The notes beneath the pieces were generated by a model. It made no database searches and was not told where the DNA came from. It saw nothing but the letters and a program-made list of their open reading frames with translations. DNA of 64,000 bases from positions 210,017-274,016 of the forward strand of contig JAHJTV010000063.1 in assembly GCA_018829445.1 (NCBI GenBank). Reading direction: 5' to 3'. Position 1 is the first letter of the stretch. Each line of letters starts with the position of its first letter. The translations under genes were made by a program, and so were the position numbers. Of the stretch, positions 18,376 to 27,871 are shown piece after piece. Source of the stretch: a bacterium (GTDB lineage: Bacteria > SAR324 > XYD2-FULL-50-16).

Positions 18376-18392
18376 CCGGGCTCTTGGCCCGG
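18376..18392 (-). terminator. intrinsic terminator (minus strand) after lipoprotein gene
   Basis: CCGGGC (18376-18381) pairs with GCCCGG (18387-18392) around a 5-base loop. Read on the minus strand it is followed by UUUUA. It separates the coiled-coil lipoprotein gene from the binding-protein gene. Confidence 0.75.
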
Positions 18393-18415
18393 CATTGTAC
18401 AATTTTGAATCTAAA

Positions 18416-20167
18416 TTAATAGGTAACAGGAATCTTATAAATTCTCGCTTTGATTTCGTACTTATTATCATTACTTTTTTCGTTTTTAACTTCAGTATAG
18501 TAACGTCCACCTTTGAAGTTTTCGGTATAGTAACTGCGCTTATTACCCTGAGTTTTTGGAGCTTTTAACACATTCTTTTGTCTACTGTCCTCCTGGTAAT
18601 AATTTCTCAAATAGGTCAGCTGATGAGTTTTGGGAACCTCGACCTCCAAAGCGTACACATCCTCAGCTGCAATAGATTTGTCTTTAGGTTTCGGCAGTTG
18701 AGATCCGCCTTGCCATTTCTGAAGTTTTCCTTCCTCCAGGGTACCAATTCCAACGCTTGGCTGAAGAACTGTTGTTACCAGAGGATTTAAAGGAGCTCCC
18801 TGCTTCAGGAAGGCGCGCCATTTTCTGTTTCTCTCCTCAATAACCCTTTTACGTTCTGCTTCTTTCCTTCTTGCTTCAGCAAGTCTTTCCAGTTTTTTCC
18901 TTTCAGCCTCGCGAGCACGATCCATCTCCAGCTGTTCCTGTCGCTGCTTTTCCTCTTCCAATTTTCGCTCTGCTTCAGCCGCTATGCGGTTTGCCTCCTC
19001 AATTTTTTTCCGTTCGGCTTCAGCCATTTTTTGTTTCTCTTCCTCAATTGCTTTCTGAATGGCAATAGCTTGTTCAGCAGCCTGTTTGATATAATCAAGA
19101 TCATCGGTATTAAATTTTACATCTTGATACTCCTGAACATATCCATAGGCGGTTCTAATACAAGCCATGGTCGCATCGTAGTCTTCATCCAGAAACTTGG
19201 CTTTGGCGCATTCAACCTGTGCGTCATACTCAGCCAACAGCTTTTCTCTTTTCTTAAGTTCATCGATAGCCAGATCATTCAGTTTTCTGTTGCGAATGCT
19301 GACACTCTGCTTATGACTGGCACAATATTCTTCATAATCTTTGAATTCCTTCTTAAGATCCGTCCAGTACTTTTCATTTTTAAGGTCTGTCATAATATTA
19401 AAATAGACCTGTTCCACAGCCTTGTACGCCTGATTAATCTGCTCCTGCAGCTTGGGAAAGCGGACAAACCACCGAGCGCTTTCGTCTGTTTTCAGATCGA
19501 TTGCCCCCATAGCCATTCGCAGTGATTTTTGATAATTTTTCTCTGCATTTGCCTGGTCGATCTTCTTTAATAATTGAGTCAACATGGTAGTATAGGCTTC
19601 GTCAATCATTGCATACCCTTCATCATTCAGAGCTTGCATGGAAGCATACTTTTCAAACCACTTTGCGTTTTCATCAGTTTTTACAGCAACCAGATCTTCG
19701 GCATTTTGAACCATCCCCATGAAGTCCTTTTCGGTTTTGGCTTGCAGTGCTTTGTTCTTAAACTCCGTCATGATTGCCAGAAAGGATTCTTCGATCATTG
19801 CATACGCGTCGGTCATGTACTGCTGTAAAACCGGTGACTTTTGCAGCCAGTCCTTGTTCTCCCATCGATCCCAGCTGACTATAGCTTCACTGTGCTCAAT
19901 CACCTTCTCATATGCTTTTTCTTCCTTAGCCTGCAGGGCTTTCCCCTGGAGATCAACTATAGCCATGGCAGCCACAGCTTTTTCGATGGGCTCAGACAAA
20001 TCTTCTTTCTCTTCCTGTTCCCATTCTCCTTTGGCAATCTGGTATTCACCTTTCCCGAAATGCTCCCATCCTTTGTCCAGATGGCTCACACAGCCTGAAA
20101 TAACCATTGCAAAAATACACAAGGTACTCCAAACCATCCTGTTAATATGTCTCTTCGTTATTAACAT
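18416..20167 (-). CDS. coiled-coil lipoprotein of unknown function
   Basis: 583 residues from the ATG at 20167, which has an excellent GGAGGAGA site just before it. The N-terminus is a lipoprotein signal: basic residues, a hydrophobic core and a lipobox-like 'VISGC' near residue 25. Residues about 75-280 hold three related helical repeats of about 75 residues ('WENKDW', 'DENAKWFEKY', 'DESARWFVRF'). Residues about 370-460 are a long charged coiled coil rich in Ala, Glu, Arg and Lys, as in TolA. The C-terminus is rich in Tyr and Lys. The family is not recognised. It lies inside a peptide transporter gene group yet is bounded by two terminators, so it is probably expressed separately. Confidence 0.8.
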   Translation of the reverse strand: MLITKRHINRMVWSTLCIFAMVISGCVSHLDKGWEHFGKGEYQIAKGEWEQEEKEDLSEPIEKAVAAMAIVDLQGKALQAKEEKAYEKVIEHSEAIVSWDRWENKDWLQKSPVLQQYMTDAYAMIEESFLAIMTEFKNKALQAKTEKDFMGMVQNAEDLVAVKTDENAKWFEKYASMQALNDEGYAMIDEAYTTMLTQLLKKIDQANAEKNYQKSLRMAMGAIDLKTDESARWFVRFPKLQEQINQAYKAVEQVYFNIMTDLKNEKYWTDLKKEFKDYEEYCASHKQSVSIRNRKLNDLAIDELKKREKLLAEYDAQVECAKAKFLDEDYDATMACIRTAYGYVQEYQDVKFNTDDLDYIKQAAEQAIAIQKAIEEEKQKMAEAERKKIEEANRIAAEAERKLEEEKQRQEQLEMDRAREAERKKLERLAEARRKEAERKRVIEERNRKWRAFLKQGAPLNPLVTTVLQPSVGIGTLEEGKLQKWQGGSQLPKPKDKSIAAEDVYALEVEVPKTHQLTYLRNYYQEDSRQKNVLKAPKTQGNKRSYYTENFKGGRYYTEVKNEKSNDNKYEIKARIYKIPVTY

Positions 20168-20232
20168 TCTCTCCTCCAATACATAATAATTAAAAAACAA
20201 CACCGGTAAGCGTTGGATGAAAAAATAAAAAA

Positions 20233-20247
20233 GGTATTACGGATACC
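20233..20247 (-). terminator. intrinsic terminator (minus strand) after ABC ATPase gene
   Basis: GGTAT (20233-20237) pairs with ATACC (20243-20247). On the minus strand it is followed by a run of six U, then AUUUUUU. It lies 8 bases past the ATPase stop and ahead of the lipoprotein gene. Confidence 0.75.
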
Positions 20248-20255
20248 TATTCAAA

Positions 20256-21923
20256 CTATTCGCTGCCAAAAGAATCAAAGGTACCCAACATTTTTGCTGC
20301 TTTAATTAATTTTATAGTAACCTTGTGTTCAGGATAATTAATGATCCTATCCACCAGATTATTTTCCACGATTTTTCCTTCGTCGATCACAATAATTCGA
20401 TCACAAAGTTTTGAGACAATTCCAATTTCATGGGAAATCAGAACACAGCTCAATTGATTCTTTGAATCCTGTTTGCGCCTTTTTAAATATTCAATCAGCC
20501 GGTTTTGCGCAATCAGATCCAAATGGGTGAACGGTTCATCTGCAATAATCACTGCCGGTTCCGCTCCAAAAGCTCTTAACAGTGCAAATCTCTGCTTTTG
20601 ACCACCACTTAGATTTCTTGGGAACTCATCCAGTGTTCTCTCTTCCAGCAACAACAATTCCAGTAATTCGCCAAGGGACGAACTTATCTGCCTTTTGTCC
20701 AACCCCATTGCCTTGAAGCACTCTGAAAGATTCTGTCGCATGGTTATGGAAGGATCGAAAGTATCTGCCGGATCTTGAAAAACCACCTGGAGTGATCGAT
20801 AGAATTTTTCCTTTTCCTTGCGATTCTTAAATTTTTTCAGGTTAATTCCACTAAAATCGATCTCGCCCGTAAACCCGGTGAAAATCCGGGACAGCAATCC
20901 ACCAATGGTTGATTTACCTGATCCTGAGCTGCCAACCAGAGCTAAAAACTCTCCTCTTTTTATCTCAAAATTAATATCCCGCAAAACCAATGATTGCTTT
21001 TTCTTAAAGAGTGATTTTTTTTGAAACGCAAAGTTTGTATTATCAATCGAAATCAAGGTATCCGCAAATTGACGCTCTTCATTCCCTTCGCAATCTCCCA
21101 GGTGGCGGTTAACGGTTTTGGCAAGATTCACCATCTCCTCAAGTTTCTCATGTCTTGGATTCGAAAGGGTCTCCTCAATACTGCCTGATTCATAAAGCTT
21201 ACCATCGTGCATGAATAAAACCCTGTCCGCCTCCAAGGCTTTTAGAACACTCAGGTCATGAGTTACACAAAAGATAGATCCCAGATACTCCTGCTTTTTT
21301 AATCGTTTTAAGGTGTCAATTAATTCGGTTACAGTCAGAGAATCAAGTGAGTTTGAGGGTTCGTCCGCAAGAAGGATGGAACATTGACGGCACAAGCTCA
21401 TGGCAATGCCCACTCGTTGTCTTTGCCCTCCACTCAGATCTCCGGGATAACGATTGATGACCATCTCGGGGTCAGACAATCCTGCGTCTAAAAGCGCCTG
21501 GGCTGCTTTTCCCCAGGCCTCCTTTTCATTCAATTTTGGAGTGATAGTGGTAATTGCTTCCACTAACTGCCGATCTATCTTCAATGACGGATTCAGCGAC
21601 TGGGCAGGTTCCTGAAATATACAGCGCACTTTTCTCCCTCTGGTCGCCTCAAGTTTTCGTGGAGAAAGCCCAACAACAGAAATGTCATCGATAAAAATAT
21701 CTCCCTTGATATTCCAGTCGGAACCAGGTAATAATCCCAAAATCGCACGGAAAAGCGTTGTCTTCCCTACACCAGATTCACCAAGAAGCCCAACGGATTG
21801 TCCTTTAAAAATCTCAAACGATATATCATCCACAACCCTGGTTCCGGTCCGTTTGGGTATACATGTGAGATTTTTAACGGATAAAATGGTTGTATTGGTT
21901 TCACTCGATTGAATAGGATCCAT
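20256..21923 (-). CDS. double ABC ATPase of peptide transporter (DppD-DppF fusion, YejF-like)
   Basis: 555 residues containing two complete ABC domains. Domain 1: Walker A 'GESGVGKTT' near residue 50, signature 'LSGGQRQRVG', Walker B 'ILLADEPS'. Domain 2: Walker A 'GSSGSGKST' near residue 335, signature 'LSGGQKQRF', Walker B 'VIIADEPF'. Both are intact, so one polypeptide supplies both ATP sites of a peptide-type importer. The gene starts 12 bases after the DppC-like permease. The oligopeptide C-terminal extensions that carry an Fe-S cluster in some DppD/DppF proteins are absent. Confidence 0.92.
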   Translation of the reverse strand: MDPIQSSETNTTILSVKNLTCIPKRTGTRVVDDISFEIFKGQSVGLLGESGVGKTTLFRAILGLLPGSDWNIKGDIFIDDISVVGLSPRKLEATRGRKVRCIFQEPAQSLNPSLKIDRQLVEAITTITPKLNEKEAWGKAAQALLDAGLSDPEMVINRYPGDLSGGQRQRVGIAMSLCRQCSILLADEPSNSLDSLTVTELIDTLKRLKKQEYLGSIFCVTHDLSVLKALEADRVLFMHDGKLYESGSIEETLSNPRHEKLEEMVNLAKTVNRHLGDCEGNEERQFADTLISIDNTNFAFQKKSLFKKKQSLVLRDINFEIKRGEFLALVGSSGSGKSTIGGLLSRIFTGFTGEIDFSGINLKKFKNRKEKEKFYRSLQVVFQDPADTFDPSITMRQNLSECFKAMGLDKRQISSSLGELLELLLLEERTLDEFPRNLSGGQKQRFALLRAFGAEPAVIIADEPFTHLDLIAQNRLIEYLKRRKQDSKNQLSCVLISHEIGIVSKLCDRIIVIDEGKIVENNLVDRIINYPEHKVTIKLIKAAKMLGTFDSFGSE

Positions 21924-21935
21924 TCCTGTCCTTTA

Positions 21936-23012
21936 TTAGCGGTCGTTGCTGAGAATATTTACCAGGGTGTCTCCAATCAGGTTCACGCCCAGGATACTCA
22001 TGATAGTCACCAGAATGGGAAAAGCTACAATCCATAGGTTTTCAATAAACAGAATGGATCTGCGTGCCTCGGCTAATATTTTCCCCCATGATAAATACCC
22101 CCCGGTTCCCAGCTCTCCAAACCCGATTTCAAAAGCATACCCCAAGGCTGACTCTACCAGAATTGTAGCTCCAAATAAAAAAGTAGCCTGGACTATTAGT
22201 TCCGTCAGGCAGTTTTTCCATAAAATATTATAAAATAGAATTTTGGCAGAGTTAACATTCGAACTGCGCAACGCTGTTACAAATCGTCTTGATGACAGTT
22301 GTAACACCCTGTTTTCTATAATTCGCGCTACAGAAGGCAATGAGGACAACCCGATGGCTAACCCTGCCATGGGAACAGCATAAATGGCAACCAGTCTGGT
22401 AGCTGCGGAGTGAGCAGCCCAGAAATTAAATACCCCCAGCACGATTAATACAAAAAACAGTTGAGGCACAATCTCAAAAAACTGGGTAATAACAGATGCT
22501 ACATTACCAACCAGCTTGCCTTTGCCTGCCAACGCCAATCCAATCGGTATTCCCAGCAATAAGGCGATAATAGTGGCAATTGTTGCAACCAGATAGGCAT
22601 TCATGCCCCCAATAATGATTGTTGCAAGAATATCTCTGCCTTCATAGTCGGTTCCCATAAAAAAATCGCCTCCCGGAGAGAGGCTTTTGGGAAAACTTGT
22701 TATCATGGTTCGAATTGAGAAATATGAAAAATCGGAACTTGCAACACTGATGCTAAAATAGATGGGTATAATCAGCAACAATCCCAAAACCAGCTTATAG
22801 CGCTTGTTCAGCACAGAATGGGTTATCATCACTGCAAAGACTATACTGCAAAGGGTTACAGCCATACCTATTTTCAATAGATGGCTGTCAAACACTTGAA
22901 AAATGGAGAGTGCAATTGGCAGGAAAAAAATGATCGGAATAACCGGTAGAACCCGCCGGTGACTGGCTACCGGTACTTGCACAGCCAAAGTGCCTGGAAG
23001 TTGGTTTTTCAT
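21936..23012 (-). CDS. peptide/nickel-type ABC transporter permease (DppC/OppC-like)
   Basis: 358 residues. An N-terminal pair of hydrophobic segments (about 25-70), then the OppC-type sequence 'GTDYEGRDILATII' (usually GTD..GRD), about five membrane helices, and an EAA-like loop ('ALRSSNVNSAKILFYNIL'). It is the first gene of the transporter group on the minus strand and pairs with the DppB-like permease at the far end. Having the two permease genes at opposite ends of the group, with a lipoprotein between, is unusual for this class. Confidence 0.9.
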   Translation of the reverse strand: MKNQLPGTLAVQVPVASHRRVLPVIPIIFFLPIALSIFQVFDSHLLKIGMAVTLCSIVFAVMITHSVLNKRYKLVLGLLLIIPIYFSISVASSDFSYFSIRTMITSFPKSLSPGGDFFMGTDYEGRDILATIIIGGMNAYLVATIATIIALLLGIPIGLALAGKGKLVGNVASVITQFFEIVPQLFFVLIVLGVFNFWAAHSAATRLVAIYAVPMAGLAIGLSSLPSVARIIENRVLQLSSRRFVTALRSSNVNSAKILFYNILWKNCLTELIVQATFLFGATILVESALGYAFEIGFGELGTGGYLSWGKILAEARRSILFIENLWIVAFPILVTIMSILGVNLIGDTLVNILSNDR

Positions 23013-23454
23013 TCCCTGAATCCTTTAAAACTACGTCATTCCCTGAATTCTCAAAAGCAAAATTCGATTAATCAAAAAATCTTTTTTTGAAATGGTAAGT
23101 TGAAGGTTAGTACAAAAAAAACAGTAGTGTCTACTTGATTTCGTTGATTCCAAGCAATTCAAGGTACATATACCCTTCTTAAGATGCTGTTATTTTAACG
23201 TTTGTATTTTTTCAAAAGAATGGATAAAAAGGTCTGCTTCTTTGTGGAGTTCCCGGCATGACGATTGATTATATTCACCTTGGTGAAACAATCCGGATTT
23301 AGGATAAAACTTTATACACTGATATTTTGGGTTTATTTGCCATTGGGCGAAAAAAGATGGTCAAAAAATATCAATACCGGAAAATAAGAAAACCGCCCAA
23401 TCTAAAAAGATTCTCTTTTGGGGTTCAGCGGCAAGGAAAATCTATGTGAGTAGA
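23013..23454. other. intergenic region, probable promoter of the transporter group
   Basis: About 440 AT-rich bases upstream of the DppC-like permease. A small inverted repeat TTCACC..GGTGAA is at about 23275-23288. I see no gene. Confidence 0.4.
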
Positions 23455-24306
23455 TTATTTGAGGAATTCGGAGATAATTCCGTGGATCTTTTCAGGATGA
23501 TCAAGATGCAAATGATGCCCCCCTGGGAGGGTTGTCTTTTTTAAAGAACGAACTTTTGCGCATCTGGATTCAAGATAGGCTCTATCGGTCAACAATCCGG
23601 ATTCTGCTGTGATCAATAGTGTTGGTGCAATTATATTCTCAAGATAAGAATATACCTGCTCTTCAGTCAGATAGCTGGGAGACGCTATTTTCAACCTGGG
23701 ATCACTCCTCCAGGTAATACCGTTTTCAAGTTCTATCACTCCTCTTTCGATCAGAAGCCTGACGGACTCGTTACTCATATCTCCTACCCTGGATCTTATC
23801 TCAACCATCTCCTCAATATTCTCATACAGTGGTGGTTTTAAATCCGTTATTTTTTTCATTTGAGTAATGGATCGATTCAGGTATTGATGAGAATTTTTGG
23901 GATCTCGAGTCATTGGACCTAACCCCTCAATCAGAACCAGCTTTTCGATTCTATCGGGAAAGGCGCCCGCAACAATAGTTGCCACACCTGCTCCAAGTGA
24001 ATGTCCCAACAAGTTAAAGCGTTTCCATCCCAGGGCATCAACTGCTTTTATCACATCTTCGGCATAATCCAAATAATGATATTTGATGCCCCGCGGCCGG
24101 TGAGCAGAAAAACCATGCCCGGGGAAATCCAGTGCAACCAGGTACAAATCAGGCAAAAGGGGGGCAAGTCTGTCGAAGGTGGCGGCATTATCAAGCCAGC
24201 CATGAAGCGCAAGAGTGGGAATGCCTTTCTTGTTCCCCCATACTTTTGCTGCATATTTGTTAAACGAAGTTTTGATCTCGATTTCCTGAGCGGTTGGTTT
24301 CTCCAT
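23455..24306 (-). CDS. alpha/beta hydrolase
   Basis: 283 residues. The fold signature is clear: 'LHGWLDNAATFD' (oxyanion), 'LDFPGHGFS', the nucleophile 'GHSLGAG' near residue 104, and the catalytic His in 'GGHHLHLDHP' near the C-terminus. The sequence resembles the serine hydrolase-like (SERHL) group. Substrate unknown. The flanking genes on the same strand do not indicate a pathway. Confidence 0.85.
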   Translation of the reverse strand: MEKPTAQEIEIKTSFNKYAAKVWGNKKGIPTLALHGWLDNAATFDRLAPLLPDLYLVALDFPGHGFSAHRPRGIKYHYLDYAEDVIKAVDALGWKRFNLLGHSLGAGVATIVAGAFPDRIEKLVLIEGLGPMTRDPKNSHQYLNRSITQMKKITDLKPPLYENIEEMVEIRSRVGDMSNESVRLLIERGVIELENGITWRSDPRLKIASPSYLTEEQVYSYLENIIAPTLLITAESGLLTDRAYLESRCAKVRSLKKTTLPGGHHLHLDHPEKIHGIISEFLK

Positions 24307-24381
24307 ATTGCATCAAGGGATAATTGAGTTGATTGTAAAAATGCTGCTCTCTACGAGCTAATTCATCGCCGACGAGCTGAT

Positions 24382-24969
24382 TTAATAGACTATTCCTTCT
24401 TTGGCAAGCATCTCTTGTTTGATAACCTCTCCTTTTTCATAATAGCTGACCAACTTGTAATATCCAGTTTTTTCAGCGTCTTCAGGGGTTAAGTAGTATT
24501 CAGATCTTATTTTTTTCCCCACTACGGAAAAGATGTCGATCGACTTCCAATAAACCATTTTATCAAATTCACTATGATTGTAATAAACCTCTTTCCTGGA
24601 TTTAATCCCGTCCATATTATAAAAGGTAATCACCTTATGATATCCCAATTGATTTGCCTTTTCCTCATTTATGTTGATTTCGGACCGATAAAGAATTCCA
24701 TTGGAAGCATAATCCTCAATCACCTTCTCTATTTTCAAGTCGTTATACTGATTAAGCAGCCGATATCCCTCCATTCTGCGCATTATCCCCGAATTATCAA
24801 AATATTCAGTCTTCTCTTTCAGTTTATACTCCTTATCATTTCTGTGATAAACAGTCGTAACCGTTGGACCACCATATTTGTTCACCCTATCAATTACTTT
24901 TTTCTCAATTGCCTGAACGAAATCAAGGCTTAGAAAACAGAAACAAGCCAGAATTAGATATATCTTCAT
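24382..24969 (-). CDS. secreted protein with MORN/YwqK-like repeats
   Basis: 195 residues from the ATG at 24969, which gives a clean signal peptide ('MKIYLILACFCFL..' ending 'VQA'). An upstream extension to 25041 would bury the signal and is not used. The mature part has about five repeats of the form 'Y...G...(K/R).E', for example 'YFDNSGIMRRMEGY', 'NGILYRSEIN', 'NMDGIKSRKEVYY' and 'GEVIKQEML', like the beta-hairpin repeats of MORN/YwqK proteins. It is probably periplasmic. Function unknown. The moxR-like gene lies 104 bases upstream on the same strand. Confidence 0.7.
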   Translation of the reverse strand: MKIYLILACFCFLSLDFVQAIEKKVIDRVNKYGGPTVTTVYHRNDKEYKLKEKTEYFDNSGIMRRMEGYRLLNQYNDLKIEKVIEDYASNGILYRSEININEEKANQLGYHKVITFYNMDGIKSRKEVYYNHSEFDKMVYWKSIDIFSVVGKKIRSEYYLTPEDAEKTGYYKLVSYYEKGEVIKQEMLAKEGIVY

Positions 24970-25073
24970 GATTCTCTGCTGTTTAATTTTCGGTTGTTCC
25001 CCTCTTTGTTCGGGGGTGCGAAACTTGAAAACATGGATCAAAAAAGATCCCGAATCAATAATAATACAGACGA

Positions 25074-26066
25074 TTACGGAACCGGAATTTCTGATAACAA
25101 AGTCTGAACAATATCATCCGAATTTTTTTCTTCTGCTTCAGCTTCGTAAGAGATCATAATCCGATGCCTGAGAATATCCGGGGCGACCACTTTAATATCC
25201 TGCGGGGAAACAAATCCTTTACCCTGGAGAAAAGCATATGCCCTGGCGGCAATTGCCAGTGTTATGGTTGCCCTGGGCGAAGCCCCGATCTCGATCAACG
25301 GTTTCAAATCCGGTAAATCATATGTTGCCGGATTCCGGGATGCATCCACTAAATCGACAATATAATCCTTGATCTTTTCATCTACATAAACATCCTCAAT
25401 CATCGTCCGCATGGTCAGGATCTCACCCGGGGTTATTACCCGTTTAATAGCCGACTCCTGATCAAAGGATGAAACCCGGTTTAAGATCTCCCTCTCCTCC
25501 AACTTGGATGGGTAGGATATTTTCAGCTTCATCATAAAGCGATCTACCTGCGCTTCAGGCAAAGGATAGGTACCTTCCTGTTCAATGGGATTCTGGGTAG
25601 CCATTACTAAAAAGGGTTTCTCCAGATGATACGTTTCTCCAGCCAGTGTCACTTGTTTCTCCTGCATCACTTCCAACAGTGCACTCTGAACTTTTGCCGG
25701 CGCCCGGTTAATCTCGTCAGCCAGGATAATGTTTGCGAATATCGGCCCCTTCTTGGGAGAGAACGTTCCCGTTTGTGGATTAAAAACATTCGTTCCGATT
25801 AAATCAGCCGGAAGCATATCCGGTGTGAATTGTATGCGCCGGAATTTGGCTTCGATTGTTCTGGCAAGTGAATTAACCGAGAGAGTCTTGGCCAACCCCG
25901 GTAATCCCTCAAGCAGTATATGACCGCCGGTTAACAGACCAATGATTAATCGTTCCACCATATAATCCTGCCCTATCACCGCTTTTGATATCTCTGCCCG
26001 AATATCCTTGATTTTTTGGCTTTCAATCTTGATCCGATCCTCAAGCTCTTTGATATGCTCGTACAT
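25074..26066 (-). CDS. MoxR-family AAA+ ATPase
   Basis: 330 residues from the ATG at 26066 (AGG 7 bases before); a TTG 14 codons upstream is an alternative start. Walker A is 'EGLPGLAKT', Walker B 'ILADEINRA', then 'MQEKQVTLAG', 'ATQNPIEQEGTYPLPEAQ' and the sensor 'GASPRATI', all hallmarks of MoxR. Such ATPases act as chaperones that mature partner proteins, usually encoded by adjacent DUF58 and VWA genes. None are seen beside this copy; its neighbours are a secreted repeat protein and a small helical protein, so it is an orphan here. Confidence 0.93.
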   Translation of the reverse strand: MYEHIKELEDRIKIESQKIKDIRAEISKAVIGQDYMVERLIIGLLTGGHILLEGLPGLAKTLSVNSLARTIEAKFRRIQFTPDMLPADLIGTNVFNPQTGTFSPKKGPIFANIILADEINRAPAKVQSALLEVMQEKQVTLAGETYHLEKPFLVMATQNPIEQEGTYPLPEAQVDRFMMKLKISYPSKLEEREILNRVSSFDQESAIKRVITPGEILTMRTMIEDVYVDEKIKDYIVDLVDASRNPATYDLPDLKPLIEIGASPRATITLAIAARAYAFLQGKGFVSPQDIKVVAPDILRHRIMISYEAEAEEKNSDDIVQTLLSEIPVP

Positions 26067-26352
26067 ACTAACCTGACTTGATATTATATTTTGGTAATTG
26101 TTTCCCAAACCCCGATCCCAAGAATCCTGATCTCTGGACGCGCCAAGGAAACCATTTTATTGTTTGCTAATTGTATTGAAAATACTATCGATCCCAATTG
26201 TATCTTTCAAGAGTTATTCTTCTAATAATCCGTTAATTGACCAAAACATCAGTCCGTCGTACACTCTATCTACATAACCTGCCGATTTGCCGGGCACAGT
26301 TTTATTCTTTCCATGTCAGAATCCGAAAAAAAATCAGCAATTGAATTGCACC

Positions 26353-26673
26353 ATGAAACCCACTCAAAACGAGATTGAAGAAGAGATTGAAAAACTGGCT
26401 TCAGTTTTGAACCTTTATAAAGACAAGGGTCAGCAACTCATGATCCAGTTAAAACCTTATCTGGATGTATTGAACCATTCTCTTGATCAAATGGTCGTAC
26501 AATCACCACCAAAACTTAAGAGATTAAAACTGCACCTGGAAATTTTATACCTGAAATCCCAATTGAAAATGATCAACGCTTTGATCAAAGCCAAGCAGGT
26601 AAATGATTCGGAAGTGAATACAAAATGGGGAGATGATGATCAGGCAGATGACCCGATGCCACCTGCTGAATAG
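26353..26673 (+). CDS. small helical protein, unknown
   Basis: 106 residues from the ATG at 26353 (a TTG at 26287 would add 22 residues; neither has a good ribosome binding site). The sequence is almost wholly helical, with charged and Leu-rich heptads ('EEEIEKLASVLNLY', 'LKLHLEILYLKSQL') and an acidic tail. Its stop lies 22 bases from the convergent rplT stop. I do not recognise a family. Confidence 0.5.
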   Translation: MKPTQNEIEEEIEKLASVLNLYKDKGQQLMIQLKPYLDVLNHSLDQMVVQSPPKLKRLKLHLEILYLKSQLKMINALIKAKQVNDSEVNTKWGDDDQADDPMPPAE

Positions 26674-26695
26674 ATATGTAGATTACTGCTTGAGA

Positions 26696-27049
26696 TTAGA
26701 GTCTTGCTTTTGCAGTTTCTGCCACGTTTTTAAAGGCATCAAAGTCAAATATTGCCAGGTCAGCCAAGGACTTCCGGTCAATTTCAACCTGCGCAAGTTT
26801 TAATCCGTGCATCAGTTTACTATATGACATCCCACAAATTCTTGCGGCAGCATTAATGCGGATAATCCATAAAGATCTGAAATCTCTCTTTTTTGCTCTC
26901 CTGTCCCGATATGCATAACATCTTGCTCGATCTACCGCTTCCTTCACTGTCCTCAGCAGTCTGCTTCGACCCCCACGGTATCCTTTAGCCGCCTTAAAAT
27001 AGGCTTTTTTCTTTTTTCTAGCGTGTACAGCTCGTTTTACTCTGGCCAT
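26696..27049 (-). CDS. rplT: 50S ribosomal protein L20
   Basis: 117 residues, very basic, with the classic L20 sequence: 'MARVKRAVHARKKKK', 'AKGYRGGRSRLLRTVKEAV', 'RRAKKRDFRSLWI' and 'SYSKLMHGLKLA'. It binds 23S rRNA early in 50S assembly. It is the last gene of infC-rpmI-rplT and starts 62 bases after rpmI. In other bacteria L20 represses this operon by binding its mRNA; I did not find an obvious L20-binding mimic. Confidence 0.98.
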   Translation of the reverse strand: MARVKRAVHARKKKKAYFKAAKGYRGGRSRLLRTVKEAVDRARCYAYRDRRAKKRDFRSLWIIRINAAARICGMSYSKLMHGLKLAQVEIDRKSLADLAIFDFDAFKNVAETAKARL

Positions 27050-27111
27050 TTTTTTCTTTCTCTAATTTTAATCGTTAGATAGATCAATTATCAGGAGTCT
27101 GCGATTCTTTA

Positions 27112-27318
27112 TTACTTGCCGTAAGGCATCATCCGCTTAACAGAGGGAACATCCACTGCTGCGATCAATCCACTTGCTCGTAGATTCCTTTTCGTCTTGG
27201 AGTCTTTCTTTGTCAGAATGTGCCCCAACTTGGCTTTCTTTCTTTTAATTTTCCCAGTCCCGGTAAACCTGAATCTCTTTTTTGCCGAGCTTTTAGTCTT
27301 TAGTTTATATCCAGCCAT
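27112..27318 (-). CDS. rpmI: 50S ribosomal protein L35
   Basis: 68 residues, basic, with the family pattern 'KLKTKSSAKKRFRFTGTGK', then 'GHILTKKDSKTKRNLR' and a C-terminal 'VKRMMPYGK'. It begins 4 bases after the infC stop, so it is translationally linked to infC. Confidence 0.97.
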   Translation of the reverse strand: MAGYKLKTKSSAKKRFRFTGTGKIKRKKAKLGHILTKKDSKTKRNLRASGLIAAVDVPSVKRMMPYGK

Positions 27319-27322
27319 AATA

Positions 27323-27871
27323 TTATTTCTCTTTTTTCTTTGGTGCCAATATCATAAAAGTTGTGCGTCCTTCAGCGCGAGGTCTGGTTTCAACCTCTCC
27401 GACCTCATCTGCCTCCTGAGCAAATCGCTCCAGCAGTTCAATGCCCATATGGGTAAAAGCCAATTCTCGACCCCTGTACTGCAGGGTCACTTTCACCTTG
27501 TTACCTTCTGTCAAAAATGCAATCGCATGTTTCAGCTTAAAGTTAAAATCATGCTCTTCCGTCTTGGGGCGAAGCTTAATCTCCTTAATACGAATAACCA
27601 CTTGTTTCTTTTTGGCGTCGTGCTGTTTCTTACTTTGCTGATATTTGAATTTCCCGTAATCCATGATGCGACAAACGGGAGGATCCGATTTATCACTAAC
27701 TTCAACTAAATCCAACCCTTTCTCTTCAGCCAGCTGTAATGCTTCTTCCAGAGCAACGATACCCAGTTGACCACCTTCATCGTCAACAACCCGAACCTGC
27801 GAAGCTCTGATTGCTTCATTAACACGGGTTTTATCGTTCTTTACAAGCTTCCTTCGCTTTTGTTGAGCTAT
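27323..27871 (-). CDS. infC: translation initiation factor IF-3 with AUA start codon
   Basis: 182 residues when read from 27871. IF-3 motifs: 'RVNEAIRASQVRVVDDEG', 'GIVALEEAL', 'DLVEVS', 'PPVCRIMDYGKF', and in the C-domain 'EIKLRPKTEEHDF', 'KVTLQYRGRE' and 'MGIELLERF'. The start matters: an in-frame TGA occurs just upstream of the Shine-Dalgarno AAGGGGG (27878-27884), and between it and the first conserved residues the only plausible start is AUA at 27869-27871, 6 bases after that site. There is no in-frame ATG, GTG or TTG. IF-3 genes elsewhere use rare starts (AUU in E. coli) so that IF-3 represses its own synthesis. The nearest ATG at 27715 would delete the N-domain. Confidence 0.93.
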   Translation of the reverse strand: MAQQKRRKLVKNDKTRVNEAIRASQVRVVDDEGGQLGIVALEEALQLAEEKGLDLVEVSDKSDPPVCRIMDYGKFKYQQSKKQHDAKKKQVVIRIKEIKLRPKTEEHDFNFKLKHAIAFLTEGNKVKVTLQYRGRELAFTHMGIELLERFAQEADEVGEVETRPRAEGRTTFMILAPKKKEK

